Assembly (NCBI GenBank): GCA_015272325.1
Contig: JACYLU010000014.1
Location: forward strand, 1 to 64,000
Length of the DNA stretch: 64,000 nucleotides
Origin: Synechococcales cyanobacterium C42_A2020_086
Lineage (GTDB): Bacteria; Cyanobacteriota; Cyanobacteriia; Elainellales; Elainellaceae
Reading direction: 5' to 3'
The position numbers were made by a program, and so were the translations under genes. Under the pieces are notes generated by a model, which was given only the letters and a program-made list of their open reading frames with translations, was not told the origin of the DNA and searched no databases. Below are positions 17,029 to 26,528 of this stretch, in pieces (the stretch's first letter is position 1; the number at the start of each line of letters is the position of its first letter).

Positions 17029-19422
17029 ATGGGATTTCCAACCGAAGACAACCAGTGGACACAGGTTCGCGTTTTCCTAGAACAGCAGGCTCAACCGTTG
17101 GCAGCTCTGCTCGCGCCCAACGAATTTCTAGAGTGTTTCCCCGGCACCTACCCGTATCCTCTCTCGTACCAGTTCCCCGCCGAGCACTACGATTTTGTCG
17201 TCTTCCACAAAGCAATGGTGGCGGAAATTGATCCGTCGCTGATTCAGGAGGTGTTGCAGCGCTTCCAGCCGGTGTTTGGCAATGAGGTGTTTGTGGCCTA
17301 CGCCAAAGCGCCCCCACCGGATACTCCGCTCCTCAATCCGAATGACATTAAGGCGCTGCTAGAGCAAATCGAGGCTGCCGCTACTGCCCCCCACCCTCTG
17401 CCGCCTCAGGAAAAAATAGCCGCAGTGATCACGACCTACAATCGTCCTTGGTGTTTGGAGCGCTCTCTGCCGCAGGTGCTTGCCTTGGGCGTGCCGGTGG
17501 TGGTTGTTGATGATGCCTCGTCGCCCGGCAACTATCAGGCAAACCAGCAAATTACCTCCCGCTATCAGGTGCCGCTGCTCAGGTTGCCTAGCCACCGAGA
17601 GCAATCCAGTGCCATCACGATGGGGGTGAGCTACTGGCTCGCCGATCCCGATATTGCCTGGATTTCCTGCTTTCAGGATAACGTTACTGTGCGCCCGCAT
17701 ACCCTCAAGGTGCTGCGCTCGCTGCAAGACGCCGAACAGCGGCCGTTGTTAGTTGGATGGGATGATCCGAACCACGCCACCCTCAAGACTGAAACCATCG
17801 CCGGGCAGCCCGTGCTGCTGAAACGCTCGATGTCGGGCGGACATTTTCACGCCCATCGCGACTACTGGGCAGCTATATTGCCCATTCCCACGCCCTACCT
17901 CAATGCTCCGAAGCCGAATGACCCTCACCCTAGCAGCGGCGGCATCGATGAAGATTGGTGGATTACGGCCTGGTCCCCCGAATCGATTGTGAAGCGAGGC
18001 GGCTATGTGGTATGCGTGCCGGACTTAGTGACGCCGTTTGAAGCGACCTCAAAGCCTCTGGTGGTCAAAGAGGCAGCAAACGGGAAAGCATCAGAACCGG
18101 CTCCGCTTGCCCCCTCCACCTCGGATGATCTCAGCCTCGAGGGGGTGAAAGTCCTAGTAGACGGCTATAACTTGCAGTTGACTAAGGGGACAGGCATCAA
18201 GACCTACGGGCTGAGCTTAATCGAAGGGCTAGACCGCATGGGGGCACAGGTCGATATTCTGCTCAGCCGCAACGGTTATAAAACGAATGAAATTCTCGAC
18301 GAAGTCTTTTTCTTCGATAATCAGGGCGGTCGCCAAGACTGGGTAACACTGGGCAAGTGGGCGCTGAAATCCTTATCACCGTTCTATCGTGCCAAGCGCC
18401 GTAAATCCTTTGCCGGACTGGTCGTGAAGCGGGGACAATACAGCGAAGATTTCCTGAAGTACGCCACCTCCTTTAGCCTGCCGCAGTGCTATGACCTAGC
18501 TAATGGACTCTATGACTGGCTGCGGCTAACCACCAGTATTTCCGTGGCAGAACCGGTGGATATTTGGCACGCTACTTATCCGCTGCCCATGACCGTGCGC
18601 GGAGCCAAGAAAATCACCACGGTGCATGATCTGATACCGCTGCGCCTGCCCTACGCCACCCTCGACGGCAAAAAAATCTTCTTCAACAAGATTAAAGATG
18701 CCCTGAAAGAATCCGCCGTCACGATCACAGTATCTGAGAACTCGAAGCAGGATTTGCTCACCTACTACGATGTTGATCCGGACCGAATTATTGTCACCTA
18801 TCAGCCAATTGCTCTGAAGCCGCTACTCGCCACCGATGAGGAGGTGAAGCAGTTCCTGCGGCGCTATGGCTTACAGCCGCAAAACTACATTCTGTTTGTG
18901 GGGGCAATCGAGCCAAAGAAGAATGTGGGGCGACTGCTGGATGCCTATGCTTCGATGGATATCGACATGCCGCTGGTGATCGTCGGCAAAAAGGGCTGGC
19001 TCTGGGAAGATGAACTCGGCAAAGCCGCCTTTATGTTTGACAACAAAGAGTCGCAGAAAAAGGTGAAACTGCTGGAATATGTCTCGGCCGAAAGCTTGCG
19101 CTATATCTATCGAGGTGCCTACTGTCTCGTCTTTCCGTCGCTCTACGAAGGGTTTGGCTTGCCGCCCCTAGAGGCGATGAACTTTGGCTGCCCAGTGATT
19201 ACCTCAAATGTCTCTTGTCTGCCCGAAATTTGCGGCAATGCGGCTCTCTATGTCGATCCCTACAGCGTTCGGGATATTCAGGACAAACTCGAGCAATTGC
19301 TCAGTGATTCCCATCTCCGCCGGCAGTTGGTTGAGGCGGGCAACCTGAATGCCCAAGCCTTTAGCATGGAGAACTATGTGAAGCGACTCTACAAGGCTTA
19401 CACCACGGCACTTTCAGTTTAA
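17029..19422 (+). CDS. GT2-like plus GT4 glycosyltransferase fusion
   Basis: 797 residues. After ~125 residues of unassigned sequence, a GT2-like domain begins at [20 protein letters not shown] with [14 protein letters not shown]. From about residue 375 a GT-B domain starts ([20 protein letters not shown]), with [32 protein letters not shown] and the donor site [20 protein letters not shown]. No coiled coil or SKFWKLR tag follows; it ends at KAYTTALSV. It is divergent from the membrane GT2, with a 108-base gap. Two different transferases in one chain suggest successive addition of two sugars. Donors and acceptor are unknown. Confidence 0.82.
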   Translation: MGFPTEDNQWTQVRVFLEQQAQPLAALLAPNEFLECFPGTYPYPLSYQFPAEHYDFVVFHKAMVAEIDPSLIQEVLQRFQPVFGNEVFVAYAKAPPPDTPLLNPNDIKALLEQIEAAATAPHPLPPQEKIAAVITTYNRPWCLERSLPQVLALGVPVVVVDDASSPGNYQANQQITSRYQVPLLRLPSHREQSSAITMGVSYWLADPDIAWISCFQDNVTVRPHTLKVLRSLQDAEQRPLLVGWDDPNHATLKTETIAGQPVLLKRSMSGGHFHAHRDYWAAILPIPTPYLNAPKPNDPHPSSGGIDEDWWITAWSPESIVKRGGYVVCVPDLVTPFEATSKPLVVKEAANGKASEPAPLAPSTSDDLSLEGVKVLVDGYNLQLTKGTGIKTYGLSLIEGLDRMGAQVDILLSRNGYKTNEILDEVFFFDNQGGRQDWVTLGKWALKSLSPFYRAKRRKSFAGLVVKRGQYSEDFLKYATSFSLPQCYDLANGLYDWLRLTTSISVAEPVDIWHATYPLPMTVRGAKKITTVHDLIPLRLPYATLDGKKIFFNKIKDALKESAVTITVSENSKQDLLTYYDVDPDRIIVTYQPIALKPLLATDEEVKQFLRRYGLQPQNYILFVGAIEPKKNVGRLLDAYASMDIDMPLVIVGKKGWLWEDELGKAAFMFDNKESQKKVKLLEYVSAESLRYIYRGAYCLVFPSLYEGFGLPPLEAMNFGCPVITSNVSCLPEICGNAALYVDPYSVRDIQDKLEQLLSDSHLRRQLVEAGNLNAQAFSMENYVKRLYKAYTTALSV

Positions 19423-19521
19423 GTGCAGAGAGGGGGATACGCGGCAAACACGCACCCCCCTTCCGTTGAGTTCTTCGTTGAGTTTCTGAGTGTTAGGCAG
19501 CTAGCAGAGCTGATTGATCGC

Positions 19522-20031
19522 CTACACGTCTTGTTCGCTCAGTTCGCGCGTCATGTAGTCAAAAGGCTGATCGACAAACGAGGTATCTTCGATGCCAGCT
19601 TCCGCGACTTGCTCTTTGACGATTTCTTTCATGATCTGAATGCCGACTACCGTTGGTCCAATTGGCACCCCCAATGAGTTGTAGGTTTCGCGTAGACCTT
19701 GCAGAACCCGCTCATCCAGCACATCCATGCTGCCAGCCACCAGCGCATAACTCGCATAGCGGAGGTAGTAGTCCATATCGCGCAGACAGGCAGCATAGCG
19801 TCGGGTCGTGTAGGCATTGCCGCCAGGACGAATCAGTTCGGGGATGTCTTCAAACAGGCGCGACCCAGCCTGCTTCACAATGGCGGCTGCATTGCCGTTG
19901 ATCACACTAGCTGCCTGCACCCGTGCCACGCCCGTATCGAAGTAGGATTTAAGGGCGTCCAGGGCATTCCGATCGAGATATCGACCTGTATTGTCGTAGT
20001 TTTTAATTAGACTGGTCACCGCGTCCCGCAT
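19522..20031 (-). CDS. apcF: allophycocyanin beta-18 subunit
   Basis: 169 residues, the length of ApcF. It opens with MRDAVTSLIKNYDNTGRYLD, as ApcF does, rather than the MQDAIT start of ApcB. The chromophore-binding region TTRRYAACLRDMDYYLRYA holds the Cys that carries phycocyanobilin. The C-terminus FVDQPFDYMTRELSEQDV is the ApcF-type extension. The protein sits in the phycobilisome core next to ApcE and helps pass energy to the terminal emitters. As in many cyanobacteria, it is a single gene apart from the apcABC cluster. Confidence 0.93.
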   Translation of the reverse strand: MRDAVTSLIKNYDNTGRYLDRNALDALKSYFDTGVARVQAASVINGNAAAIVKQAGSRLFEDIPELIRPGGNAYTTRRYAACLRDMDYYLRYASYALVAGSMDVLDERVLQGLRETYNSLGVPIGPTVVGIQIMKEIVKEQVAEAGIEDTSFVDQPFDYMTRELSEQDV

Positions 20032-20722
20032 CAGATTTCGTCTCCCAAGTTTTATCAGTAATCTGTTTGCTATGGTTGCTATGGTTTTACCGCTGCGATT
20101 CTCTGAGTCCGCATTAAGAGAACATCAAGAGAAAGCGATTCAGAGGACGGCTCTTAGCCGGTTCAGCGTTTGAGCCTAGCTAGGCGTCTTGAGTGTTCAC
20201 TTGAGCCTTCAAAGAGGCATCTCAAGCGCTCTTGCCTTAGACTGGCGATCGCAATCCAGTGTATCACGCGAGCTTTCACAGAATTTCCTGCAAATCTGAG
20301 ATGAAATCCCATAAATTGTTAAGATTCTTATCGCCAGTCAAGGACGCAATGATCGGGTGAAGCGTCTTGATCCTCGCTATGTCTAAGCTCGCTAAAATTC
20401 TCTGACACAGGCCAGAAAAGACTTTACTAGTTTTAGCTGCTTTTCCAGTCGCGGAAGGCGGCATCTGTATCTTGCGATACAAAATATCGGTAATCCTATT
20501 CCTACGATGATTCAGGTGTATCAAAGCCCGGTTCATTGACAGTGAATCCACTCCTGAGCAAAACGATTGCTGATCTGAGCGCCACAGCTAGAAACTGGGC
20601 AACCCATCCTGGTAGGCATGTCGATCAGCTCAGTGGACTTGAACAGATTGAACCCAAATCCTTCTCACCATGTTGAGAACTTTTAATTGTCTAGAGATTA
20701 GTCAAGGTTTAAGGAGTAGTTC
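20032..20722. other. intergenic region between apcF and glnA
   Basis: About 690 bases lie between two divergent genes and must hold both promoters. A HIP1 octamer lies at 20245-20252. A GTA...TAC pair at 20490-20505 has spacing 10 instead of the 8 of an NtcA site, so it is not called. The 91-codon frame at 20276-20551 has no recognisable features. Confidence 0.5.
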
Positions 20723-22141
20723 ATGACCACCCCGCAAGACGTATTGAGCATGATCAAAGATCAGGGGATTAAACTGATCGACCTCAAATTTGTTGACTTG
20801 CCTGGCATTTGGCAGCACTTGACCGTTTATGCCAACCAAATTGACGAAAGCAGCTTTACCGATGGCGTAGCGTTCGACGGCTCGAGTATCCGGGGCTGGA
20901 AAGCGATCAACGAGTCTGACATGTCAATGGTACTCGACCCTAACACCGCCTGGATCGACCCCTTCATGAAGGAGCCAACGCTCAGCATCATCTGTAGCAT
21001 CAGAGAGCCTCGCACGGGTGAACCCTACTCGCGTTGCCCCCGCGTCATTGCTCAAAAGGCAGTAGATTACCTCACTGCAACGGGCATTGGCGATACGGCT
21101 TTCTTCGGTCCTGAGGCTGAATTTTTCATCTTCGATGATGTCCGGTTTGACCAAAACCAGCACGAAGGCTACTACTACGTTGATTCCATTGAGGGTCGCT
21201 GGAACTCGGGTCGTAAAGAAGAAGGCGGCAACCTCGGCTATAAGCCCCGCTACAAGGAAGGCTATTTTCCCGTTGCCCCTACCGACACCTCCCAAGATAT
21301 GCGCAGCGAAATGCTGCTGACGATGGCTGAATGCGGCGTGCCGATTGAGAAGCATCATCACGAGGTGGCTACAGGCGGTCAGTGCGAGCTGGGAATCCGC
21401 TTTGATACCTTGGTCAAGTCGGCGGACAACCTGATGATTTACAAATATGTCATCAAAAACGTCGCTCGCAAGTACGGCAAAACCGTCACCTTCATGCCGA
21501 AACCGGTCTTCAACGACAACGGCTCGGGAATGCATACCCACCAGTCGATCTGGAAGGGCGGTGAGCCTCTGTTTGGTGGCGACAAGTATGCTGGACTGAG
21601 CCAGCTGGCGCTGTGGTATATCGGCGGCATCCTCAAACACGCCCCGGCACTGCTAGCCTTCACCAACCCCACCACCAACTCCTACAAGCGCTTGGTGCCT
21701 GGCTTTGAAGCGCCGGTAAACTTGGCTTACTCTCAGGGCAACCGTTCTGCTTCCGTGCGGATTCCGCTCTCCGGCGATAGCCCCAAAGCAAAGCGCCTAG
21801 AATTCCGTTGTCCCGATGCCACCTCGAACCCCTATCTGGCGTTTGCGGCTATGCTCTGCGCCGGCATCGACGGCATCAAGAACCAGATCGATCCGGGCGA
21901 GCCGCTGGATGTAGACATCTACGACCTCAGCCCCGAAGAGCTAGCCAAGATTCCCTCTACCCCTGGTTCTCTGGAAGATGCTCTGGAGTGCCTCGAGAAA
22001 GATCACGACTTCCTGACCACGGGTGGCGTCTTCACCGAAGACCTGATCAACACCTGGATCCAGTACAAGCTCGACAACGAGGTGAACCCGATGCGTCTGC
22101 GGCCTCACCCCTACGAGTTTGCGCTCTACTATGACTGCTAA
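20723..22141 (+). CDS. glnA: glutamine synthetase type I
   Basis: 472 residues, the normal length of bacterial GlnA. It condenses ammonium and glutamate to glutamine with ATP and is the entry step of nitrogen assimilation. Visible signatures are the N-terminal [30 protein letters not shown], the metal-binding [12 protein letters not shown] and the ATP site region [30 protein letters not shown] and [19 protein letters not shown] also fit the family. KRLEFRCP lies where type I enzymes place substrate-binding arginines. An AAGGAG ribosome site precedes the ATG. It is a single-gene unit closed by a strong hairpin terminator at 22262. NtcA control is expected in cyanobacteria, but no clean site was seen. 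Confidence 0.97.
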   Translation: MTTPQDVLSMIKDQGIKLIDLKFVDLPGIWQHLTVYANQIDESSFTDGVAFDGSSIRGWKAINESDMSMVLDPNTAWIDPFMKEPTLSIICSIREPRTGEPYSRCPRVIAQKAVDYLTATGIGDTAFFGPEAEFFIFDDVRFDQNQHEGYYYVDSIEGRWNSGRKEEGGNLGYKPRYKEGYFPVAPTDTSQDMRSEMLLTMAECGVPIEKHHHEVATGGQCELGIRFDTLVKSADNLMIYKYVIKNVARKYGKTVTFMPKPVFNDNGSGMHTHQSIWKGGEPLFGGDKYAGLSQLALWYIGGILKHAPALLAFTNPTTNSYKRLVPGFEAPVNLAYSQGNRSASVRIPLSGDSPKAKRLEFRCPDATSNPYLAFAAMLCAGIDGIKNQIDPGEPLDVDIYDLSPEELAKIPSTPGSLEDALECLEKDHDFLTTGGVFTEDLINTWIQYKLDNEVNPMRLRPHPYEFALYYDC

Positions 22142-22261
22142 GTATGACTGCTAAGACGGCTTGCCGGTCAAACTGGCTGCCTCTAGAGATCGCATGCTAG
22201 AGAAGCTAAACTTGCATAGGCATCAAGAAATCAAGAAGTAGACATTGCAGTAGACCTTAAG

Positions 22262-22286
22262 AAAGGGTGGCAATGCCACCCTTTTT
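22262..22286 (+). terminator. glnA rho-independent terminator
   Basis: A perfect 10-bp stem AAAGGGTGGC / GCCACCCTTT with loop AAT is followed by a T run. It lies 120 bases after the glnA stop. Confidence 0.9.
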
Positions 22287-22346
22287 CCATTTTTCTAGTT
22301 GATAACGCTAGTGCCTGATGACCTCAGAATGCATCGGCAGTGCTGA

Positions 22347-25300
22347 TTAGAGGATGAAGTTTCTAATTGTGACATCCTTGGCTTCAACACCGCGCAGCGT
22401 CGCTAGCGTGACGAAGGTATTGCCAGACCCAATCCCGTCAGCATCGATTTGCACCAGCGTCCGGGCACGGTCACCGCTACCAATCTGCTTCAATTGCACG
22501 AATTTCTGGAAGCGTTCCGTTGGGCTGTTACCCGCGAAGGCAGATTGAGCAAAGATATCGGAGATATCAATCCGGTCTGCCCTGGTGAAGTCGGTGATGG
22601 TATCTCTACCTTCAGTCATGGAGCCGTACATAAAGCGGTCGCCACCTTTGCCGCCGGTGAGCAGATCGCCACCCATACCGCCGACCATGACATCTCTGCC
22701 GTTGCCGCCGGTCAGGTTGTCGCGCCGGTCGCTACCAAACATGACATCATTGCCGTTGCCACCATCTAGTGCTCCACGGACACCTCTGCCACCGCGATTG
22801 GCTCCAGCAGCTCCACTAGCACCGGCAACCACGAAGTCACCGCCTCGACCTCCCCGGCTCACCGGAGCAGGATTTCTAATTCCCGCCACGATGCCCGCCA
22901 GAGCTGGATCAGTCAAAACACTAATGAAGTTCGCGATCTGCGAGCTAGAGAGTTGGTTCAGGCCGTTGACCAGCATGGCTGTCGGATTGGTCAGCAGATC
23001 CATGATCCGCTGACCTTGCCCGTTCGCCAGCAAAGCTTGCCCTTGAGGGCTACGCAGCAGATCGGTTAGAGCCTTACCTGCCGGAGCACCTGCCTTAGCT
23101 GCATCTGCCAGGAAGCTGATGATCTGAGCACCCTGAGAACTGGAGAAGACCGCTTGCCCCTGGGCACTGTTCAGCAGCCCAGTGATCAACTGACCTGCGG
23201 GTGTATTCAGGAAAGCCCGTCCCTGTGGACTATTCAGCAGATCGGACACGGTCCGCGCGTTGGGATTGTCTTGCAGAGCAGGCGGCAAGGTCACGACAGG
23301 AGCCGGGGTGGGAGCCGGAGCAGGCGTGCCGCCAATCGGAGCCGGAGTTGGGGAAGGGGTACCACCAATCGGAGTCGGAGACGGGGTACCACCAATTGGA
23401 GCGGGCGTGGGAGAGGGAGTGCCGCCAATCGGAGTCGGGGTCGGGGAAGGCGTGCCACCAATCGGATCAGGAGCAGGAGTCTCACCCGGAGTTGGGGAAG
23501 GCGTCTCACCTGGAGTGGGAGACGGTGTCTCGCCTGGCTCTGGAGTTGGGGTGGGATCTGGGTCTGGAGTGGGATCTGGATCTGGGGTGGGATCTGGAGT
23601 GGGTTCCGGATCTGGAGTTGGAGTGGGATCTGGAGTCGGTTCTGGATCAGGATCATCAGGCGTGTCATCGCCGGGTTCGTCGTCACCGGGTTCTTCAGGC
23701 GTATCGTCACCGGGTTCGTCATCGCCGGGTTCGTCGTCACCAGGTTCTTCAGGCGTATCGTCACCGGGTTCGTCATCGCCGGGTTCGTCGTCACCAGGTT
23801 CTTCAGGCGTATCGTCACCGGGTTCGTCATCGCCGGGTTCGTCGTCACCGGGTTCTTCAGGCGTATCGTCACCGGGTTCGTCATCGCCGGGTTCTTCAGG
23901 CGTGCCATCACCGGGCATGTCATCACCGGGCATGTCATCACCGGGCATGTCATCACCAGGCGTGCCATCACCAGGCGTGCCATCACCGGGCATGTCTTCA
24001 TCTGTTTGACCAGGGTTTGTTTGTAAATCGCTCATAGGATTAGGAGTTGGATTAGGTGTTGGTTCTGGATTAGGAGTGGGTTCCGGACTCGGTGCCGGAT
24101 TGGGAGCTGGAGCCGGCTCAGGGGTTGGACCTGGAGTCGACTCAGGGGTTGGAATCGGGCTGGGAACTGGAACGGGTTCAGGTGTGGGAGCCGGAGTTAC
24201 CGTCACCAGCTTCCACAGTTCGATTCCCGTTGTTCCGTTGTCGGCTGTAAAGAAGAGGGTGCCATTGACATTCCTCAAATTGCCGACCGCATCGTTGCCT
24301 GTGGGATTGATGTCAGCGACGCGAACGGTACCGTCTGCTGTGCCGTCACTCGTCCACAGTTCAACATCGGTACCGACCGTGCGAGTGAAAAATAGCCTGC
24401 CGCTAACGTTTGTTAGGTTGCCCAGCGTGGAGCCTTCGCTACCAAGAGTGATGTCCTTGACCAGGACAGTGCCTTCGGCGGTCCCATCACTCTTCCATAG
24501 CTCGGTGCCGTTCGTGCCGTCGTTAGCCGTGAAGTAGAGCGTGCCGTCCACGTTGACCAAGTTGGCCAGGGAAGAGCCAGTACTGCCTGGACGGATGTCC
24601 TTCACTAGGACAGTGCCGTTAGCAGTCCCATCGCTCTTCCATAGCTCGTTGCCGTTCGTGCCGTCATTGGCAGCAAAAAACAGCGTGCCGTTGACGTTGG
24701 TCAAGCCGGTGGGGGAAGAGCTAGCGTTGCCTGATCGGATGTTTCTCACCATGACGGTGCCATCAGCAGTCCCATCGCTCTTCCACAGCTCAGCGCCGTG
24801 GTCATTGTCGGTAGCAACAAAGAACAGCGTGCCGTTGACGTTGGTGAAAGCAGCCGTACTGGGAGCTAAGCCGCCTACCCCCGCGTCTGGATCAATGTCC
24901 TTGACCATGACGGTGCCATCAGCAGTCCCATCGCTCTTCCACAGCTCGTTGCCGTTGATGCCATCCGTCGCAATAAAGAACAGCGTGCCGTTGACATTGA
25001 TTAGGTTGCTGGGGGAGGAAGAATTGCCGCCGTTGATGCCAGTCGCGTTGATGTCCTTTACTAAGGCAGTGCCATTGGTGGTGCCATCGCTCTTCCACAG
25101 CTCAGCACCGTTCGTGCCGTTGTTAGCAGCAAAGAACAGAAGGTTGCCGACGGTGGTGAGGCTGCTAGGGGAAGAAGATCCTCCAGAACGAATATCTCTG
25201 ACGAGGACCGTACCTTGTTCAGTCCCATCGCTCTTCCACAGTTCTCGGTTGTTAGAGGAGCTTTCGGCCGCAAAGAACAGGGTGCCATTGACGTTAGTCA

Positions 25301-25526
25301 GTTGATTGGTAGAAGCCGTGGTTCCAAATGCACTGTTGGAACCAGAGCGGATATCTCTGACGAGGACGGTGCCTTGTTCAGTCCCATCGCTCTTCCACAG
25401 TTCATGACCGTTTGTTCCGTTGTTGGCGACAAAATAGAGAACACCATCAATGACCGTTAAATTGATCGGGGACGAACTCCCGTTGCCATTGATATCTTTG
25501 ACCAAAGTCGGCTCGAAGGTTGTCAT
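22347..25526 (-). CDS. ELWxSDGT-repeat protein with acidic Pro/Gly linker and RTX-type C-terminus
   Basis: 1059 residues. Residues ~1-440 are nine ~45-residue repeats, each containing (N/A/T)[15 protein letters not shown], the last one degenerate; this repeat type is thought to fold as a beta propeller. A long low-complexity region follows (Pro/Thr, then [12 protein letters not shown] units, then GGTPSPTP units). A helical region carries repeated LLNSPQGQA-like motifs (~residues 740-860). The C-terminus has RTX calcium-binding nonapeptides ([29 protein letters not shown]) and a typical terminal domain (DRIDISDIF). There is no N-terminal signal peptide. The RTX end suggests type I secretion, but no transporter lies nearby. 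Probably a calcium-dependent cell-surface or secreted protein. Confidence 0.85.
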   Translation of the reverse strand: MTTFEPTLVKDINGNGSSSPINLTVIDGVLYFVANNGTNGHELWKSDGTEQGTVLVRDIRSGSNSAFGTTASTNQLTNVNGTLFFAAESSSNNRELWKSDGTEQGTVLVRDIRSGGSSSPSSLTTVGNLLFFAANNGTNGAELWKSDGTTNGTALVKDINATGINGGNSSSPSNLINVNGTLFFIATDGINGNELWKSDGTADGTVMVKDIDPDAGVGGLAPSTAAFTNVNGTLFFVATDNDHGAELWKSDGTADGTVMVRNIRSGNASSSPTGLTNVNGTLFFAANDGTNGNELWKSDGTANGTVLVKDIRPGSTGSSLANLVNVDGTLYFTANDGTNGTELWKSDGTAEGTVLVKDITLGSEGSTLGNLTNVSGRLFFTRTVGTDVELWTSDGTADGTVRVADINPTGNDAVGNLRNVNGTLFFTADNGTTGIELWKLVTVTPAPTPEPVPVPSPIPTPESTPGPTPEPAPAPNPAPSPEPTPNPEPTPNPTPNPMSDLQTNPGQTDEDMPGDGTPGDGTPGDDMPGDDMPGDDMPGDGTPEEPGDDEPGDDTPEEPGDDEPGDDEPGDDTPEEPGDDEPGDDEPGDDTPEEPGDDEPGDDEPGDDTPEEPGDDEPGDDTPDDPDPEPTPDPTPTPDPEPTPDPTPDPDPTPDPDPTPTPEPGETPSPTPGETPSPTPGETPAPDPIGGTPSPTPTPIGGTPSPTPAPIGGTPSPTPIGGTPSPTPAPIGGTPAPAPTPAPVVTLPPALQDNPNARTVSDLLNSPQGRAFLNTPAGQLITGLLNSAQGQAVFSSSQGAQIISFLADAAKAGAPAGKALTDLLRSPQGQALLANGQGQRIMDLLTNPTAMLVNGLNQLSSSQIANFISVLTDPALAGIVAGIRNPAPVSRGGRGGDFVVAGASGAAGANRGGRGVRGALDGGNGNDVMFGSDRRDNLTGGNGRDVMVGGMGGDLLTGGKGGDRFMYGSMTEGRDTITDFTRADRIDISDIFAQSAFAGNSPTERFQKFVQLKQIGSGDRARTLVQIDADGIGSGNTFVTLATLRGVEAKDVTIRNFIL
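23660..23909 (-). repeat. 54-bp in-frame tandem repeats in the RTX gene linker
   Basis: Three full 18-codon units encoding [18 protein letters not shown], flanked by two shortened 13-residue copies, are nearly identical at the DNA level. Such arrays change copy number by slippage, so linker length may vary between strains. Boundaries are approximate. Confidence 0.85.
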
Positions 25527-26528
25527 GGACAGACTCTCCTATTGCTCAAACGCAGTTGTTTAAACAAACCGAGTCACCACCTCATGCAATGGCATGGCAA
25601 CGGACGCTAACACCGGGGTCAGCGGGTAGATCAGCACCTTAAACTGTGGCAAGACAATCAACCGGGGGCAGGGACGACCGCTGCTTCGGGCTTGCTGTCG
25701 CGCACTGGATGCACTGCTATCAGCTATTGAACTGATCAATAGACCGCCAAAAGACGGTAGCTATTGAGCCAGAAATTTGCTGTTGCAGGGGGTCGGTTAC
25801 GTTCCAAACTTAAATCAGTCGGTTTCTGAGTAATCACCGTGGATTCGCGGAAGTTGGGATCGGTGCCTCGGAATGAGTTCCGTGATTTGGACAGGGCAAC
25901 AGCAAGTGACAAGACGCGCAGATTGTGAAGTTTCTATGCATCCCGTTGCAATTCATTAATTTGCGAGCGGTAGTTGTGGCTTGGTTTAAGATCAGGAAGG
26001 GTTGATGTCACACGAGTTAGCGAAGTTTAGGATCGATGAGGCGCTTCTTAACCCCCCTGAAGGAACGTTAGACTCGCAGTTGCCATCTTGGATTACTTTG
26101 AATGACTGCCCTGAATCCGTTTGGCGTGATTGTTGCCGAAGCCACAGCATTGCTGCTGTTTGTTCCTCACCCATGACTGAGATTGCAAGACCCTAAAAGA
26201 TTTGAGTTACCTCTGTTGATTCTCTGTGTTGCAGAAGAGTTAGATACTCTGATGTAGCTCTATTTTGTGCAATTTATGGCGGATTTTGTGATTTGGCTTA
26301 GATGCAGTGACGCCTACTGGGAATGAACTCGGAATGAACTCATAGATATAACCGCTGTCAACCATTGATTAACAGGTTGATTAACCTCGTCGATCTCCAT
26401 CGGGGATCAATATTGAGAAATTAGTGATTTCTGGACTTTGGCGTCAGTTGGATGAGAGTGCATCTCATTTGCTTTGGCGAGTTCGTTCTACAACTGCTTG
26501 CGTTTGTGTCATTTTGGGATAATTTTTC
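25527..26528. other. 1-kb intergenic region
   Basis: This divergent region lies between the RTX-type gene and the GH57 gene. It includes a perfect 11-bp tandem duplication GGAATGAACTC at 26320-26341 and a TTGATTAAC pair at 26365 and 26377. One short possible reading frame lies at 26005-26196. No RNA gene or firm promoter was recognised. Confidence 0.5.
26005..26196 (+). CDS. possible small unrecognised protein
   Basis: A 63-codon frame starts at an ATG with a good AGGAAGG ribosome site about 4 bases upstream. The product (MSHELAKFRIDEALLNPPEG...) has three cysteines, two of them adjacent, and no transmembrane segment or known motif. A frame of similar length is open on the opposite strand, so coding is doubtful. 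Confidence 0.25.
   Translation: MSHELAKFRIDEALLNPPEGTLDSQLPSWITLNDCPESVWRDCCRSHSIAAVCSSPMTEIARP

Noticed and set aside
19431-19462. GGGGG...CCCCC pairing as a terminator between the GT fusion and apcF
   Set aside because: The loop is long and neither side is followed by a T run.
20490-20505. GTA...TAC pair as an NtcA site for glnA
   Set aside because: The spacing is 10 bases, not the 8 required.
20276-20551. 91-codon minus-strand frame upstream of glnA
   Set aside because: No ribosome site, no recognisable domain; it lies where promoters are expected.
22449-25305. Long plus-strand frames opposite the RTX-type gene
   Set aside because: They mirror the repeats of the real gene; low complexity keeps other frames open.
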